64,000 bases of DNA. It comes from Pseudomonas sp. 7SR1. GTDB taxonomy: Bacteria > Pseudomonadota > Gammaproteobacteria > Pseudomonadales > Pseudomonadaceae. Below, in pieces: positions 51,971 through 61,614 of this stretch. The position numbers and the translations under genes were made by a program. Position 1 is the first letter of the stretch. Each line of letters opens with the position of its first letter. The notes beneath the pieces are model-generated. The model saw nothing but the letters and a program-made list of their open reading frames with translations. It was not told the DNA's origin and did not search any database. The stretch spans positions 5,719,001 through 5,783,000 of the forward strand of contig NZ_LT707064.1 of NCBI RefSeq assembly GCF_900156465.1, in the 5' to 3' direction.

Positions 51971-52768
51971 TCAGCCGAAGATGGTCACTGTCTGCCGGCT
52001 CATGGCGATGAGGCGCCCATCGGCGCTCCAGAATTTCGCGGCGACATGACCGTAGCCGTCCTGGGCGTGCTCGATCTCGGCCAGGTACTGGCACCAGTCC
52101 AGCGTCGTGAGTTCCAGCACCGGCTGGACGAATTCGATGGTCCAGGTGAGTGTGCTGCCCGGAGCCATTTGCGTCAGGTGGGGCAACAATGCCGGAGGCC
52201 AGGCGTCCACCAACGCCAGGATGTGGGCCTCGTTGAGCGGCTCTTCCTTCACATCCCCCCGTAACCGTACCCAGCCGCCCATGCTCCGGGATTTGTTGCC
52301 CGTGAACGGCAGGCCGCCGACGCTCCAGCGCATTGCCAGATGCCGCATGAATTCCGGGGTGGCGCCCTTGACGTAGGGCAACTCCTGGCACTGCTCCACA
52401 TTCGTGAAGGACGGCGCGGGGTCGGCCTGTACCGCCACCACGGAAGCACGAGAGGCGCCGAAACTGCCCTGGACCAGGGTGACCACCTGGCCCTTCTGCA
52501 CCGCTCGCCCCACCACCTGGCTGACCGCCTTGCCTTCGCGCAACACCTCGACTTCGAAACTGACAGGTACGTCCGGCTCGACCGGACCGACGAAAGTGAT
52601 CGCCAGCGAACGCACCGGACGATCCGCCGGGACCCGCGCACGCATCGCCTCATACTGCAACGCCGCCACCAACCCACCAAAACTGGCGCGCCCCTGGCCC
52701 CATTCGGGCGCGATGGTCACTGCATCTGGCTGGCGACGCACGGCATCGATCAAATCGGAAAAGCGCAT
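51971..52768 (-). CDS. Acyl-CoA thioesterase-like double-hotdog protein
   Basis: A 265-residue protein with two hotdog halves (TesB-type arrangement). The first contains GRASFGGLVAALQYEAMRA and the PDVPVSFEVEVLREGKAVSQVVGRAVQ strand region. The second contains HILALVDAWPPALLPHL, TLTWTIEFV and EHAQDGYGHVAAKFWSADGRLIAMSRQTVTIF, a signature of acyl-CoA thioesterase II-like proteins. It probably hydrolyses acyl-CoA in the cytoplasm. GAGG lies 5 nt before the ATG. It is convergent with the Mpo1-like gene by 14 bp. Confidence 0.85.
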   Translation of the reverse strand: MRFSDLIDAVRRQPDAVTIAPEWGQGRASFGGLVAALQYEAMRARVPADRPVRSLAITFVGPVEPDVPVSFEVEVLREGKAVSQVVGRAVQKGQVVTLVQGSFGASRASVVAVQADPAPSFTNVEQCQELPYVKGATPEFMRHLAMRWSVGGLPFTGNKSRSMGGWVRLRGDVKEEPLNEAHILALVDAWPPALLPHLTQMAPGSTLTWTIEFVQPVLELTTLDWCQYLAEIEHAQDGYGHVAAKFWSADGRLIAMSRQTVTIFG

Positions 52769-52895
52769 GACAACCTCGAAAGTGGGGAAGAACGATGAAC
52801 GGATCTTAACCAGCCCGTGCGAGCGGCACAGCGCTCATTCCGGCCAAAGAAACGGACAGATAGGCCGCAGCTTTTCAAATCCACCCTTGATCGAC

Positions 52896-52920
52896 CGCGG
52901 GAGCGAGTGTGCCCGCGAAC
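52896..52920. repeat. Single REP-like unit
   Basis: A CCGCGGGAGCGAGTGTGCCCGCG unit (seen as CGCGGGAGCG and TGTGCCCGCG arms) lies in the 217-bp gap between the thioesterase and CHAD genes. It resembles one arm of the REPIN at 58856-58928. Confidence 0.55.
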
Positions 52921-52985
52921 CCGTCATCCGTGACAAGAGGAATACGGGAGACAGCGCTCCCGTGGGGAAAATATGCAGCCAGGAT

Positions 52986-53747
52986 TCAGGACTTGTCGAA
53001 GCAGTCCGCTATCAGCTTGTCGAGCACCTTGTCGGACTTGGCCTCGGCCTTTTCCATGGTGACCCGCCAGCTCGGCACGCAGGATTGCAGGTCGTGTTCC
53101 TGCTCGGCCCTGGCCAGCCATTGCCAGCAATCGTGCCAGTCCCCCAACGCGGCCTGGGCCGACTTGAGCCGAGGCATGGCCGCCTCGGGCAGGCGATCGA
53201 GTTCGGGATAGGCTTCGATGGCGTAGCGCACGCGTTTGATCAACAAACGCAAGCGATGACGGTCGTGAGCCGGATCGTCCAAGGCTTCACCGAGTTTCTT
53301 CCATTGCTTGTCCAGGCGCTTTTCGATGCGCTTGCGCAATCCCTTGAGCACCCCCTGGCGCTGGGCGGCACGAATGAAGCGTGGGAAGGCATCGAGGATC
53401 ATCAGCAAGTGCCCCAGCTCGGGGCTCGCGGCGACGGCGGGATAGGCTTGGGCCATCTGCAGCTGACGGTGCTGAGCGGCTTGCGGCTTGCCGTGCGCCT
53501 CCAGGTAGGCCGCCAGTACTTCCCGGTCCCGCAATGGCGTGGTCAGGGTGCCGACCGCCGAGGCGGCCGCTTCCAGCTGTTCGACCCCGGGTAACCCGCG
53601 CAACGGGCGAAGCAGGCTGCGCAGACGGCGGACCGTGGTGCGCAGGTCATGCAACGCTTCGCTGTCGGTATGGGCATTCAGGCGGGCCTGGCAGGCCAGC
53701 AGGCGGACTTCCAGGCCCAGTATCCGGGCCACCAGCCGATCGATCAT
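52986..53747 (-). CDS. CHAD domain protein
   Basis: A 253-residue all-helical protein with the CHAD pattern of regularly spaced His and Arg/Lys: LHDLRTTVRRLRSLLRPL near the N-terminus, and DDPAHDRHRLRLLIKRVRYAIEAYPEL in the second half. CHAD domains bind polyphosphate through basic surfaces and are found on polyphosphate granules. GGAG lies 7 nt before the ATG. The basic residues are intact. There is no polyphosphate kinase gene beside it. Confidence 0.88.
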   Translation of the reverse strand: MIDRLVARILGLEVRLLACQARLNAHTDSEALHDLRTTVRRLRSLLRPLRGLPGVEQLEAAASAVGTLTTPLRDREVLAAYLEAHGKPQAAQHRQLQMAQAYPAVAASPELGHLLMILDAFPRFIRAAQRQGVLKGLRKRIEKRLDKQWKKLGEALDDPAHDRHRLRLLIKRVRYAIEAYPELDRLPEAAMPRLKSAQAALGDWHDCWQWLARAEQEHDLQSCVPSWRVTMEKAEAKSDKVLDKLIADCFDKS

Positions 53748-53772
53748 GGGCTTACTCCGTTAGCAGCGCCAG

Positions 53773-53826
53773 GCTGCAAGCCTCACAGGCACAACGCCTC
53801 TCTTGAGGCTTGCAGCTTACAACGTG
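53773..53826. repeat. 13-bp perfect inverted repeat (REP type)
   Basis: GCTGCAAGCCTCA (53773-53785) and TGAGGCTTGCAGC (53814-53826) are perfect inverse copies 28 bp apart. The AGCTGCAAGCyTCA family is a common REP in fluorescent pseudomonads. It lies between the lipoprotein stop and the CHAD start. Confidence 0.75.
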
Positions 53827-53835
53827 TCGCTGCTT

Positions 53836-54126
53836 TTATCGCCCCGCGCGGGACTCACGAATGTAGAAACGCGCTTTCTCGGCTTTCTTGGTGCAGCCTT
53901 CAAAGGCTTCGAATTGTTGCTGGGTCTTGGCGCCTGTCAGCAACGACAGGGCCTTGGAATAGCTGACGGTACCGGCAAAGCCTTCGGCCTTGGCCAGGTC
54001 GAGTTCACGCCAGGCACTGTCGAGCTGGCTGCCGCAACTGTCTCGGTACGCGGTCTTGCCGGCGCAACCGGCCAGGGCCAGAACCATCAGGGATGCCACC
54101 AGGGGCAGGCAGATCCGGGCTTTCAT
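53836..54126 (-). CDS. Small lipoprotein of unknown function
   Basis: A 96-residue lipoprotein. The signal peptide ends in LALAGC with acylated C21. The mature part has three more cysteines/charged helices (DSCGSQLDSAWRELDLAKAEGF, FEGCTKKAEKARFYIRES), so a C31-C78 disulfide in the periplasm is plausible. GAGG lies 8 nt before the ATG. Its upstream region faces the patatin-like gene, transcribed the other way. I recognise no named family. Confidence 0.85.
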   Translation of the reverse strand: MKARICLPLVASLMVLALAGCAGKTAYRDSCGSQLDSAWRELDLAKAEGFAGTVSYSKALSLLTGAKTQQQFEAFEGCTKKAEKARFYIRESRAGR

Positions 54127-54330
54127 TGATAACACCTCAAGGTCAACAGTCGTGCTGGTAAGACGGTCCCGCCGGCAAAAAGTGCCAAGGCCCGACCGCG
54201 TTAATTCAAGTGTGGGCGAGCATACAAAAATGCCACACCGGTGTGTCAAAAAACGACGCTCGCGCCACAACGATTGAGCCGGGCCGTCGATGAGTGCATT
54301 GTTGAAGCCTGTTCGACAAGAGGCCAGGTC

Positions 54331-55368
54331 ATGACAAAACGTGTCGCATTGGTATTGGGCTCGGGTGGTGCACGGGGCTACGCCCATATCGGGGTGATCG
54401 AGGAGATCGAACGGCGTGGCTACGACATCGCCTGCATTGCCGGTTGTTCCATGGGGGCCGTCGTAGGCGGGATCTATGCCGCGGGCAAGCTCGACGACTA
54501 TCGCAACTGGATCGAGAGCCTCGACTACCTGGACGTGTTGCGGCTGGTGGATGTCAGCTTTCGCCTGGGGGCGATTCGCGGGGAAAAAGTCTTCGGGCAG
54601 ATCCGCAAGATCGTCGGCGAACTCAATATCGAAGACCTGCGCATTCCCTATACCGCGGTGGCCACCGACCTGACCAACCAACAGGAAATCTGGTTCCAGG
54701 AAGGTTGCCTGCACCAGGCGATGCGGGCCTCGGCGGCCATCCCCAGCCTGTTCACGCCGGTGATGCAAGGCAATCGCATGCTGGTGGATGGCGGCCTGCT
54801 CAATCCGTTGCCGATCGTGCCGGTGGTGTCCAGCCACTGCGACCTGATCATCGCGGTCAACCTCAATGCCACGAACCAGAGGCAATACCGCCTGCCAGTC
54901 ATCCCGCGACCCGCAGCATTCAGGCGTCGCTTCGACACCCTGGTCAGTTCCCTGGGCTCGCGCCTGCCGTTTCGCCGCAAACAGGCCGAACAACTGCTGT
55001 TACTGGAGCAGGAAGCGCTGAGGGCCGAGGCCGCCGACATCAACCCCTGGCTAGAATCGGCCGAACCCGAAGGCCAGCAACCGGCCGCGGCGCCGGAATC
55101 CGAAGGCGCCCCGAAATCCGCCACCGGCTCGTTCATCATCGATAACGTCGGCCCGGCCTCGCTGCTGGACCTGATCAACCAGAGCTTCGAGGTCATGCAG
55201 ACCTCCCTGGCCCAATACAAGATCGCCGGCTATCCGCCGGATGTGCTGATCAACGTGCCCAAGCGCGTGTGCCGTTTTTTCGAATTCTACAAGGCGCCGG
55301 AACTGATCGCGCTAGGCAGGGAAATCGCCAGTGACACCCTGGATCGGTATGAAAGTGAACAGAGCTGA
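54331..55368 (+). CDS. Patatin-like phospholipase (RssA/NTE type)
   Basis: A 345-residue protein with a patatin domain: the glycine-rich loop LGSGGARGYAHIGV, nucleophile S40 in AGCSMGAVVGG and catalytic D153 in LVDGGLLNPLP. The Ser-Asp dyad is complete. The C-terminal part (about 225-345) is a helical extension with a low-complexity acidic stretch. There is no signal peptide, so it is cytoplasmic or membrane-peripheral, like E. coli RssA. AAGAGG lies before the ATG at 54331. It is predicted to deacylate phospholipids; the substrate is unproven. Confidence 0.9.
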   Translation: MTKRVALVLGSGGARGYAHIGVIEEIERRGYDIACIAGCSMGAVVGGIYAAGKLDDYRNWIESLDYLDVLRLVDVSFRLGAIRGEKVFGQIRKIVGELNIEDLRIPYTAVATDLTNQQEIWFQEGCLHQAMRASAAIPSLFTPVMQGNRMLVDGGLLNPLPIVPVVSSHCDLIIAVNLNATNQRQYRLPVIPRPAAFRRRFDTLVSSLGSRLPFRRKQAEQLLLLEQEALRAEAADINPWLESAEPEGQQPAAAPESEGAPKSATGSFIIDNVGPASLLDLINQSFEVMQTSLAQYKIAGYPPDVLINVPKRVCRFFEFYKAPELIALGREIASDTLDRYESEQS

Positions 55369-55407
55369 AGCAACAATTGTGGCAAGGCTTGGCTGAAGAC
55401 CGAGGGG

Positions 55408-56106
55408 TTAAAAACCACCCTCTCCCAACAACCGATACCCCACCCCCGCCTCGGTCACGATGAATCGGGGACGGGTCGGATCATCGACGAGCTTTTGCCG
55501 CAGGTGGCCGATCACGATCCGCAGGTAATGGCTGTCCTCGATATGGGTTGGCCCCCAGATGTCCTTGAGCAACTGCTGTTGGGTGATGACTCGCCCCGGA
55601 TGGCGCGCCAACTGCGCCAGCACTGCATATTCCTTGCGGGTCAGGGCCACTTCGGCGCCGTCCAGCAGCACGCGGCGATAAGCCAGGTCCACGGTCAGCG
55701 GTCCGATGGTCAGCGCCGCTTCCCGTGCTTCCCCCGCCGGGACCTGGCGCAGCAGGGCACGGATCCGGGCCAGGAATTCCTGGATCCCGAACGGCTTGGT
55801 CACGTAGTCGTTGGCTCCGTTGTCCAGCGCCTCGACCTTCTGCGCTTCGCTGGCGCGCACGGATAGCACCAGCACCGGAACCGTCGACCATTGGCGGAAC
55901 TCACGCAGTACCTGCTGGCCGTCCATGTCCGGCAGGCCCAGGTCGAGCACCAGCAGGTCCGGCTTGTTCAACGCCGCCTGGGTCAGGCCGTCGCTGCCCG
56001 TGGCGGCCTCCAGCACTTTGTAGCCCTGGGAAGCCAGGCTGATGCGCAGGAACTTGCGGATCTGCGGTTCATCGTCGATGACCAAAAGTGTGGCGGTCTG
56101 GTTCAT
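55408..56106 (-). CDS. kdpE: KdpE, OmpR-type response regulator
   Basis: A 232-residue regulator. The receiver has D11-D12, phospho-acceptor D55 (LVLDLGLPDMDG) and a conserved K in YVTKPFG. The C-terminal winged helix contains LTRKEYAVLAQLARHPGRVITQQQLL and ends VGYRLL. It is the partner of KdpD and activates kdpFABC under potassium limitation. It lies 48 bp downstream of kdpD. TTG and other codons upstream exist, but ATG 56106 gives the family length. TTTA-type direct repeats upstream of kdpF are its likely targets. Confidence 0.95.
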   Translation of the reverse strand: MNQTATLLVIDDEPQIRKFLRISLASQGYKVLEAATGSDGLTQAALNKPDLLVLDLGLPDMDGQQVLREFRQWSTVPVLVLSVRASEAQKVEALDNGANDYVTKPFGIQEFLARIRALLRQVPAGEAREAALTIGPLTVDLAYRRVLLDGAEVALTRKEYAVLAQLARHPGRVITQQQLLKDIWGPTHIEDSHYLRIVIGHLRQKLVDDPTRPRFIVTEAGVGYRLLGEGGF

Positions 56107-56154
56107 GGGGTCCGTTCGGTACAAATAGATGGCAGGAGAATATCCCAGTCCGGC

Positions 56155-58806
56155 TCAGGCTTCATCGTCCATGCCCGGTTGTGCCTGCAAGGGCAGGTGC
56201 AAGGTGATGCAGGTTCCACGCCCGTCGAGCCCGTCATCCACACTGATTCGCCCACCGTGGGCGCCGACCATGCCCTGACAGATCGCCAACCCGAGCCCGG
56301 TGCCCTGCCCGCCTCGATCGCCGCGCGCAGCGGTGTAGAACATGTCGAAGATTTTCTCGCGCTCTTCAGCCGGAATGCCCGGCCCCTCATCGGCCACGGC
56401 AAAGAACACTTCGCGGTCCGTCGCTCCGGCGCTCAGCAACAGACGCCCCTGGGCCGGCGAAAATCGCGCGGCGTTCTCCAGCACATTCACCAGGGCCTGC
56501 TCGATCAGGGCCGCATGGATATGCAGCAGCGGCAGTTCGGCAGGTACCTCGACGCTGACCGCCAGGGGTGCCAGTACCGCCCGAAGTCGATTGAGCGCAC
56601 TGCCCACGATATCGGCCGGCGCCACCCAGTCCCGCGCCAGCTTCAAGGCGCCATGGCCCAGGCGGGTCATGTCCAGCAGGTTCTGGATATAGCGATCCAG
56701 CCGCTCGGCTTCATCCCGGGTGCCCTCGAGCAATTCGCGACGATCCGCCAGCGGGATCGCCTCCCCCAGCGCCAACAGGCTGTCGATGCTGCCGCGCATC
56801 GCAGTCAGCGGCGTACGCAGGTCGTGGGACACCGAAGCCAGCAAGGCGCTACGCAATTGCTCGGTCTCGCCATGCAGGCGCGCCGCTTCCAGATCCTGGG
56901 CCAGCTGGGCCCGCGCCAATGCCTGGGCCAGCGGCTGGCTGAGGGCAGCCAGCAAACGACGCCGCTGGCCATTCAACGGCTTGCCATCCTTGGGGCATGC
57001 CCCTAGCAACGCCAAGGGCCCTCCTTCCACCGACAGTGGCCACCACCACCAGCGTCCGGATGGCAGCGTCCCGGTGCCGGCGCCCGCTGGCTGGTCATGC
57101 TGCCAGGCCCAGTCGGCGGCAGCGCGCTCGGCCTCGGTAAAGGTCAGCGGCTCGCCGGTCTCGACTTTCCAGCCAGCCTGGCCATCCCGGTTGAGCAGAC
57201 ACAGTTGCAAATCGTGCCAACCGTCGAAGTGCTGCACGGCGGCACTGATCACCGCCTGCCTGTCTGTGGCGGCGGTGAGTTTGCGGGACAGGTCGAGCAA
57301 TACCCCGGTTTCCTGCTGGGTGTCGCGCAGGGCCTGCAACTGGCGACGCTGGCGGGCGGCGAGATTGCCGGTCAGGGCCGCCATCAGCAGGAAGAACACC
57401 AACGTCAGCACATCTTCTTCGCGCTGGATGGTGAAGGAAAAATTCGGCGGGATGAACAGAAAGTCATAGGCCAGGAACGACAGCGCCGCGCAGGCCAGCG
57501 CCGGGCCAAGGCTGCTGCGCACCGCCACCAGCAATACCGCCATCAGAAACACCAGGGAGATGTTGGGCAATGCCAACAACCCGGAGACACCCCAGGCCAG
57601 CGCACTGGCCGCCATGGTTGCAATCAGCGCCAGCGCGTAGTCGAATCCGCTGCGCGCGGCGTCCGAGCGCACATGGGCGGGACGCGGCTGTTCATCGCTG
57701 TCCAGCACGTTGATCTCCAGCCCCCTGGCGTCTCGCAGCAACCGCGACGCCAGGCCGCCGCCGAACAGTCGCCTGCGCAGACGCGGTCTGGACTGTCCCA
57801 CCAACACCAGCGTAGCACGACGCTCGGCGGCATGCTGGATCAGGGTCCTGGCCACTTCGCCGGCCCGCAGCAACACCACCTCTCCTCCCAGGCGTTCGGC
57901 CAGTTGCTGGGCCGTTTGCAGGCGCTGGCGCGAGGGTTCGTCCCGGGCGCTGCCGTTGTCCACGTGCACTAGGCTCCATGGCAAATGCCGACGTTGGGCG
58001 ACACGGCTGGCATGGCGCACCAAGCGTTCGGCCTGGACGTCGCCATCCACGCCCACCAGCAGCCGGCCCCGCACCGCCGGAGCGGCCTGGCCCATCTGTC
58101 GGTAGCCCTGGGTCAGGTCCTTGTCCACCTGGGCCGCGGCGGTCTGCATCGCCAGTTCGCGCAAGGCGGTAAGGTTGGTCTGGCTGAAGAAGGCATCGAT
58201 GGCTGCCCTGGCCTGCTCCGGCACGTAGACCTTGCCATCGCGCAGCCGTTCCAGCAGCTCACGAGGAGGCAGGTCGATCAGCAGCAGCTCGTCGGCCTCT
58301 TGCAGGACCCAATCGGGCAAGGTCTCGCGAACCTGCACGCCGGTAATGCCACGCACCTGGTCGTTGAGACTTTCCAGGTGCTGGACGTTCACGGTGGTAT
58401 AGACATCGATGCCGGCGGTGAGCAGCTCCTGGATATCCTGCCAACGCTTGGCATGGCGACTGCCAGGCGCATTGGTGTGGGCCAGTTCGTCTACCAGCAC
58501 CAGGGTCGGCCGCGCGGCGAGCAGACCGTCGAGGTCCATTTCTTCGAGCATCACACCGCGGTATTCCGAGCGCACCAACGGTTGCTGCGCCAGGCCACCG
58601 AGCAACGCCTCGGTTTCAGTCCGACCGTGCGTCTCCACCACACCGGCGATCACCTTCACGCCCTGGCGCAGTTGGGTGTGGGCCGCTTGCAGCATGGCGT
58701 AGGTCTTGCCGACTCCGGGGGCCGCGCCAAGAAAGACCTTGAGTCGACCACGATCATGACGGGGCAGATTGGCTAACAGTGCGTCGGCACGATCGGAGTC
58801 GCTCAT
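56155..58806 (-). CDS. kdpD: KdpD, potassium/turgor sensor kinase
   Basis: An 883-residue sensor. An N-terminal KdpD domain has Walker A GAAPGVGKTYAM (28-39), followed by a Usp-like domain (about 240-370) and four clustered transmembrane helices (about 390-490). A GAF-like region, HisKA with H661 in SVSHDLRTPLTAM and HATPase (GPGIPAEE, GTGLGLAI) complete it. It is full length. It is separated from kdpC by a 132-bp gap containing a REPIN, so kdpDE may be less expressed than kdpFABC or have its own promoter. The ATG at 58806 fits the family start. Confidence 0.95.
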   Translation of the reverse strand: MSDSDRADALLANLPRHDRGRLKVFLGAAPGVGKTYAMLQAAHTQLRQGVKVIAGVVETHGRTETEALLGGLAQQPLVRSEYRGVMLEEMDLDGLLAARPTLVLVDELAHTNAPGSRHAKRWQDIQELLTAGIDVYTTVNVQHLESLNDQVRGITGVQVRETLPDWVLQEADELLLIDLPPRELLERLRDGKVYVPEQARAAIDAFFSQTNLTALRELAMQTAAAQVDKDLTQGYRQMGQAAPAVRGRLLVGVDGDVQAERLVRHASRVAQRRHLPWSLVHVDNGSARDEPSRQRLQTAQQLAERLGGEVVLLRAGEVARTLIQHAAERRATLVLVGQSRPRLRRRLFGGGLASRLLRDARGLEINVLDSDEQPRPAHVRSDAARSGFDYALALIATMAASALAWGVSGLLALPNISLVFLMAVLLVAVRSSLGPALACAALSFLAYDFLFIPPNFSFTIQREEDVLTLVFFLLMAALTGNLAARQRRQLQALRDTQQETGVLLDLSRKLTAATDRQAVISAAVQHFDGWHDLQLCLLNRDGQAGWKVETGEPLTFTEAERAAADWAWQHDQPAGAGTGTLPSGRWWWWPLSVEGGPLALLGACPKDGKPLNGQRRRLLAALSQPLAQALARAQLAQDLEAARLHGETEQLRSALLASVSHDLRTPLTAMRGSIDSLLALGEAIPLADRRELLEGTRDEAERLDRYIQNLLDMTRLGHGALKLARDWVAPADIVGSALNRLRAVLAPLAVSVEVPAELPLLHIHAALIEQALVNVLENAARFSPAQGRLLLSAGATDREVFFAVADEGPGIPAEEREKIFDMFYTAARGDRGGQGTGLGLAICQGMVGAHGGRISVDDGLDGRGTCITLHLPLQAQPGMDDEA

Positions 58807-58855
58807 AGCAAAGGGATCTCTTGTCTCTGGATAGTGATGCAGTGAATTCTCCCGG

Positions 58856-58928
58856 CGCCTTCGCAGGCAGGCCCGCTTCGACAGGTTCAGCACAATCCCC
58901 TGTGGGAGCGGGCCTGCCCGCGAAGGCG
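58856..58928. repeat. REPIN between kdpC and kdpD
   Basis: CGCCTTCGCAGGCAGGCCCGCT (58856-58877; arms CGCCTTCG and GGCAGGCCCGCT) is the near-exact inverse of AGCGGGCCTGCCCGCGAAGGCG (58907-58928), with about 29 bp between. The transcript of kdpFABC would fold this into a long hairpin just before kdpD. Confidence 0.85.
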
Positions 58929-58938
58929 GCCTGGCCGG

Positions 58939-59484
58939 CTAGAGCTTTTCCAGCGCCAGGTTCAATGCCAGGACATTGACCACCGGCGGCCCCACCAGGG
59001 GCTGCTCGATGTGTGCCTCCAGCAATTGCTGCACTGCGGAAACCGGCAGGCTGCGCGCTGCGGCGACACGCGCCAGTTGATAGGCAATCGCAGCCGGTGG
59101 CAAGTGCGGATCGAGGCCACTGCCGGAAGTGGTGAGCAGCGCCAGCGGGACCGGCCCCTGGCCGGTCACCTGGAGCTTGCGAGCCTCGTCGGTCACACGC
59201 GCCGCCAAGGCCGGGTTGCTCGGGGAAAGGTTGCTGGCGCCACTGGCGACCGTGGCGAAAGCGCCGGCCGATGGCCGTGGATGGAACCAGGCATCGCCCT
59301 GGAAATCCTGGGCGATCAACATCGAACCGCGCACCTTGCCATCGGCATCCCGGACCAGGCTGCCATTGGCCTGGGCGGGAAAGGCCACTTGCGCGACTCC
59401 CGTCACCACCAGCGGATAAGCGACACCTGTGATCAGGGTCATCAGCAATAACAGGCTCAAGGCCGGGCGTATCAGTGTGGACAT
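58939..59484 (-). CDS. kdpC: KdpC, potassium-transporting ATPase subunit C
   Basis: A 181-residue subunit with one N-terminal transmembrane helix (about 9-31) and a periplasmic domain containing [20 protein letters not shown] and [14 protein letters not shown], all KdpC hallmarks. It stabilises the KdpFABC complex. GAGG lies 8-9 nt before the ATG. There is a 65-bp gap after kdpB. Confidence 0.96.
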   Translation of the reverse strand: MSTLIRPALSLLLLMTLITGVAYPLVVTGVAQVAFPAQANGSLVRDADGKVRGSMLIAQDFQGDAWFHPRPSAGAFATVASGASNLSPSNPALAARVTDEARKLQVTGQGPVPLALLTTSGSGLDPHLPPAAIAYQLARVAAARSLPVSAVQQLLEAHIEQPLVGPPVVNVLALNLALEKL

Positions 59485-59549
59485 CTCAGAATCCTCGAAT
59501 TGGGACAACAACCTCTAGCGGCGTGCAGACCGGTTGGCCGGCATCAGGC

Positions 59550-61604
59550 TCAAACCAGGTTCAACGCCGTCAGCAACATGTCGATTGCCTTGATGCCTAC
59601 GAAGGGCACCACGATCCCACCCAGGCCGTAGATCAACAGGTTGCGCCGCAGCAGCGCCGCGGCACTGGCCGCCTGCACCCGCACGCCTCGCAGCGCCAGG
59701 GGAATCAGCACCACGATGATCAGCGCGTTGAAGACAATGGCCGAGACAATCGCGCTTTGCGGACTGTTCAGGTGCATCACGTTCAGCACACCCAGCTGTG
59801 GATAAATCGAAGCGAACAACGCCGGCAGGATCGCGAAATACTTGGCGATGTCATTGGCAATGGAAAAGGTGGTCAACGCTCCGCGGGTCACCAGCAATTC
59901 CTTGCCGATCTGCACCACATCCAGCAACTTGGTGGGGTCACTGTCGAGGTCGACCATGTTGGCCGCTTCCCGCGCCGCCTGGGTGCCGTCATTCATCGCC
60001 ATGCCGACATCGGCCTGGGCCAGGGCCGGCGCATCGTTGGCGCCGTCGCCGCACATGGCGACCAATCGACCGTCGTTCTGCTCGTGACGGATACGCGCCA
60101 GCTTCTTCTCCGGGGTGGCTTCGGCCAGCACGTCATCGACACCGGCCTCGGCGGCGATCGCAGCGGCCGTCAGCGGGTTGTCGCCGGTGACCATCACGGT
60201 ACGGATACCCAGCTTGCGCAGCTCGGCAAAGCGTTCGCGAATGCCAGGCTTGACCACATCCTTGAGGTGGATGGCCCCCAGCAGCCGCCCATCGACACAC
60301 ACCAACAACGGGGTGCCGCCACTCTGGGCGATCTTGTCGATCTCCCGGGCCAGCACCGTGGGCAATTCGCTACGTGGCAGGCCGACGAATTCCAGCAGGG
60401 AATCGACGGCACCCTTGCGATACTTGCGCCCTTGATAATCGACACCGGACAAGCGGGTCTCAGCGCTGAAGGGGACGGCTGTCAGCAGTTCGACGGCGGG
60501 CTCGGGCTGTGGATGCAGGCCGCGCAGGTACTCGACGATAGACTTGCCCTCGGCGGTTTCGTCGGCCAGCGAGGCAAACAGCGCGCCTTCGGCCAGCTCC
60601 TTGGCGCTGACGCCCGGAGTGGCATATACCGCGGCACAACGACGATTGCCGAACGTGATGGTGCCGGTCTTGTCCAGCATCAGCACATGGACGTCCCCTG
60701 CCGCTTCCACCGCGCGACCGGACTTGGCGATCACGTTCAGGCGCACCAGCCGGTCCATGCCGGCGATGCCAATGGCCGACAGCAATCCGCCGATGGTGGT
60801 GGGAATCAGCGTGACCAACAGCGCCACCAGAAACACCAGCGGCAGGCTGCCGTTGGCGAAATGAGCGAACGGCTGCAACGTCACGACCACCAGCAGGAAG
60901 ATCAGGGTCAGGCCGATCAGCAAGATATCCAACGCCACTTCGTTGGGCGTCTTCTGGCGTTTGGCGCCCTCCACCAGGGCGATCATGCGGTCCAGGGTGG
61001 ATTCACCGGGGTTGCTGGTGATTCGCACCAGCAACCAGTCGGAAACCAGGCGAGTGTTGCCCGTGACGGCCGAGCGGTCCCCACCGGATTCACGAATGAC
61101 CGGTGCCGACTCCCCCGTGATGGCGGCCTCGTTGACCGCGGCGATCCCTTCGATCACCTCGCCATCGCCCGGAATCATCTCGCCCGCCTCGACGCGCACC
61201 ACATCGCCCTTGCGCAAGCCACTGGCGGGAATCACTTCAAAGCCAGCGGCAACCTGACGACGAGCACTCAGGCCCTCGCTACCGGCCTTGAGGCTGTCGG
61301 CCCGGGCCTTGCCACGTCCTTCGGCCAAGGCTTCGGCGAAGTTGGCGAACAGCACGGTGAACCACAGCCAGAGCGCGATCTGCGCCGCCACGAAGACCGG
61401 CACGACACTGTCGGGAATGAAGCACAGCACGGTGGTGAAGACCGCGGTCAGCTCCACCACCAGCATGACCGGGGCCCGATACAATTGCCGCGGGTCGAGC
61501 TTGACGAAGGCTTGCTTCAGCGCAGGCCGCCACAGTGTAGCGACCGAAGTCTTCGGTGATTGGGTGGCCTTGGTGGCGACCGTTTCGGTTGCAGGCATAT
61601 TCAT
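59550..61604 (-). CDS. kdpB: KdpB, P-type ATPase catalytic subunit
   Basis: A 684-residue P-type ATPase. Phosphorylation motif [15 protein letters not shown] (AITGESAPV), the KGA motif in [18 protein letters not shown] and the hinge [16 protein letters not shown] are all intact. Seven transmembrane helices are placed as in KdpB, and the substrate-site GDG region is present. Three Met codons open the frame (61607, 61604, 61598). I chose 61604 (MNMPATET) because of spacing to AGGAA. It lies 10 bp after kdpA. Confidence 0.96.
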   Translation of the reverse strand: MNMPATETVATKATQSPKTSVATLWRPALKQAFVKLDPRQLYRAPVMLVVELTAVFTTVLCFIPDSVVPVFVAAQIALWLWFTVLFANFAEALAEGRGKARADSLKAGSEGLSARRQVAAGFEVIPASGLRKGDVVRVEAGEMIPGDGEVIEGIAAVNEAAITGESAPVIRESGGDRSAVTGNTRLVSDWLLVRITSNPGESTLDRMIALVEGAKRQKTPNEVALDILLIGLTLIFLLVVVTLQPFAHFANGSLPLVFLVALLVTLIPTTIGGLLSAIGIAGMDRLVRLNVIAKSGRAVEAAGDVHVLMLDKTGTITFGNRRCAAVYATPGVSAKELAEGALFASLADETAEGKSIVEYLRGLHPQPEPAVELLTAVPFSAETRLSGVDYQGRKYRKGAVDSLLEFVGLPRSELPTVLAREIDKIAQSGGTPLLVCVDGRLLGAIHLKDVVKPGIRERFAELRKLGIRTVMVTGDNPLTAAAIAAEAGVDDVLAEATPEKKLARIRHEQNDGRLVAMCGDGANDAPALAQADVGMAMNDGTQAAREAANMVDLDSDPTKLLDVVQIGKELLVTRGALTTFSIANDIAKYFAILPALFASIYPQLGVLNVMHLNSPQSAIVSAIVFNALIIVVLIPLALRGVRVQAASAAALLRRNLLIYGLGGIVVPFVGIKAIDMLLTALNLV

Positions 61605-61614
61605 CATCGGTTCC

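Noticed and set aside
59475..61559. 694-residue open frame opposite kdpB
   Set aside because: It is an antisense artefact of GC-rich coding. KdpB on the other strand is complete with all P-type ATPase motifs.
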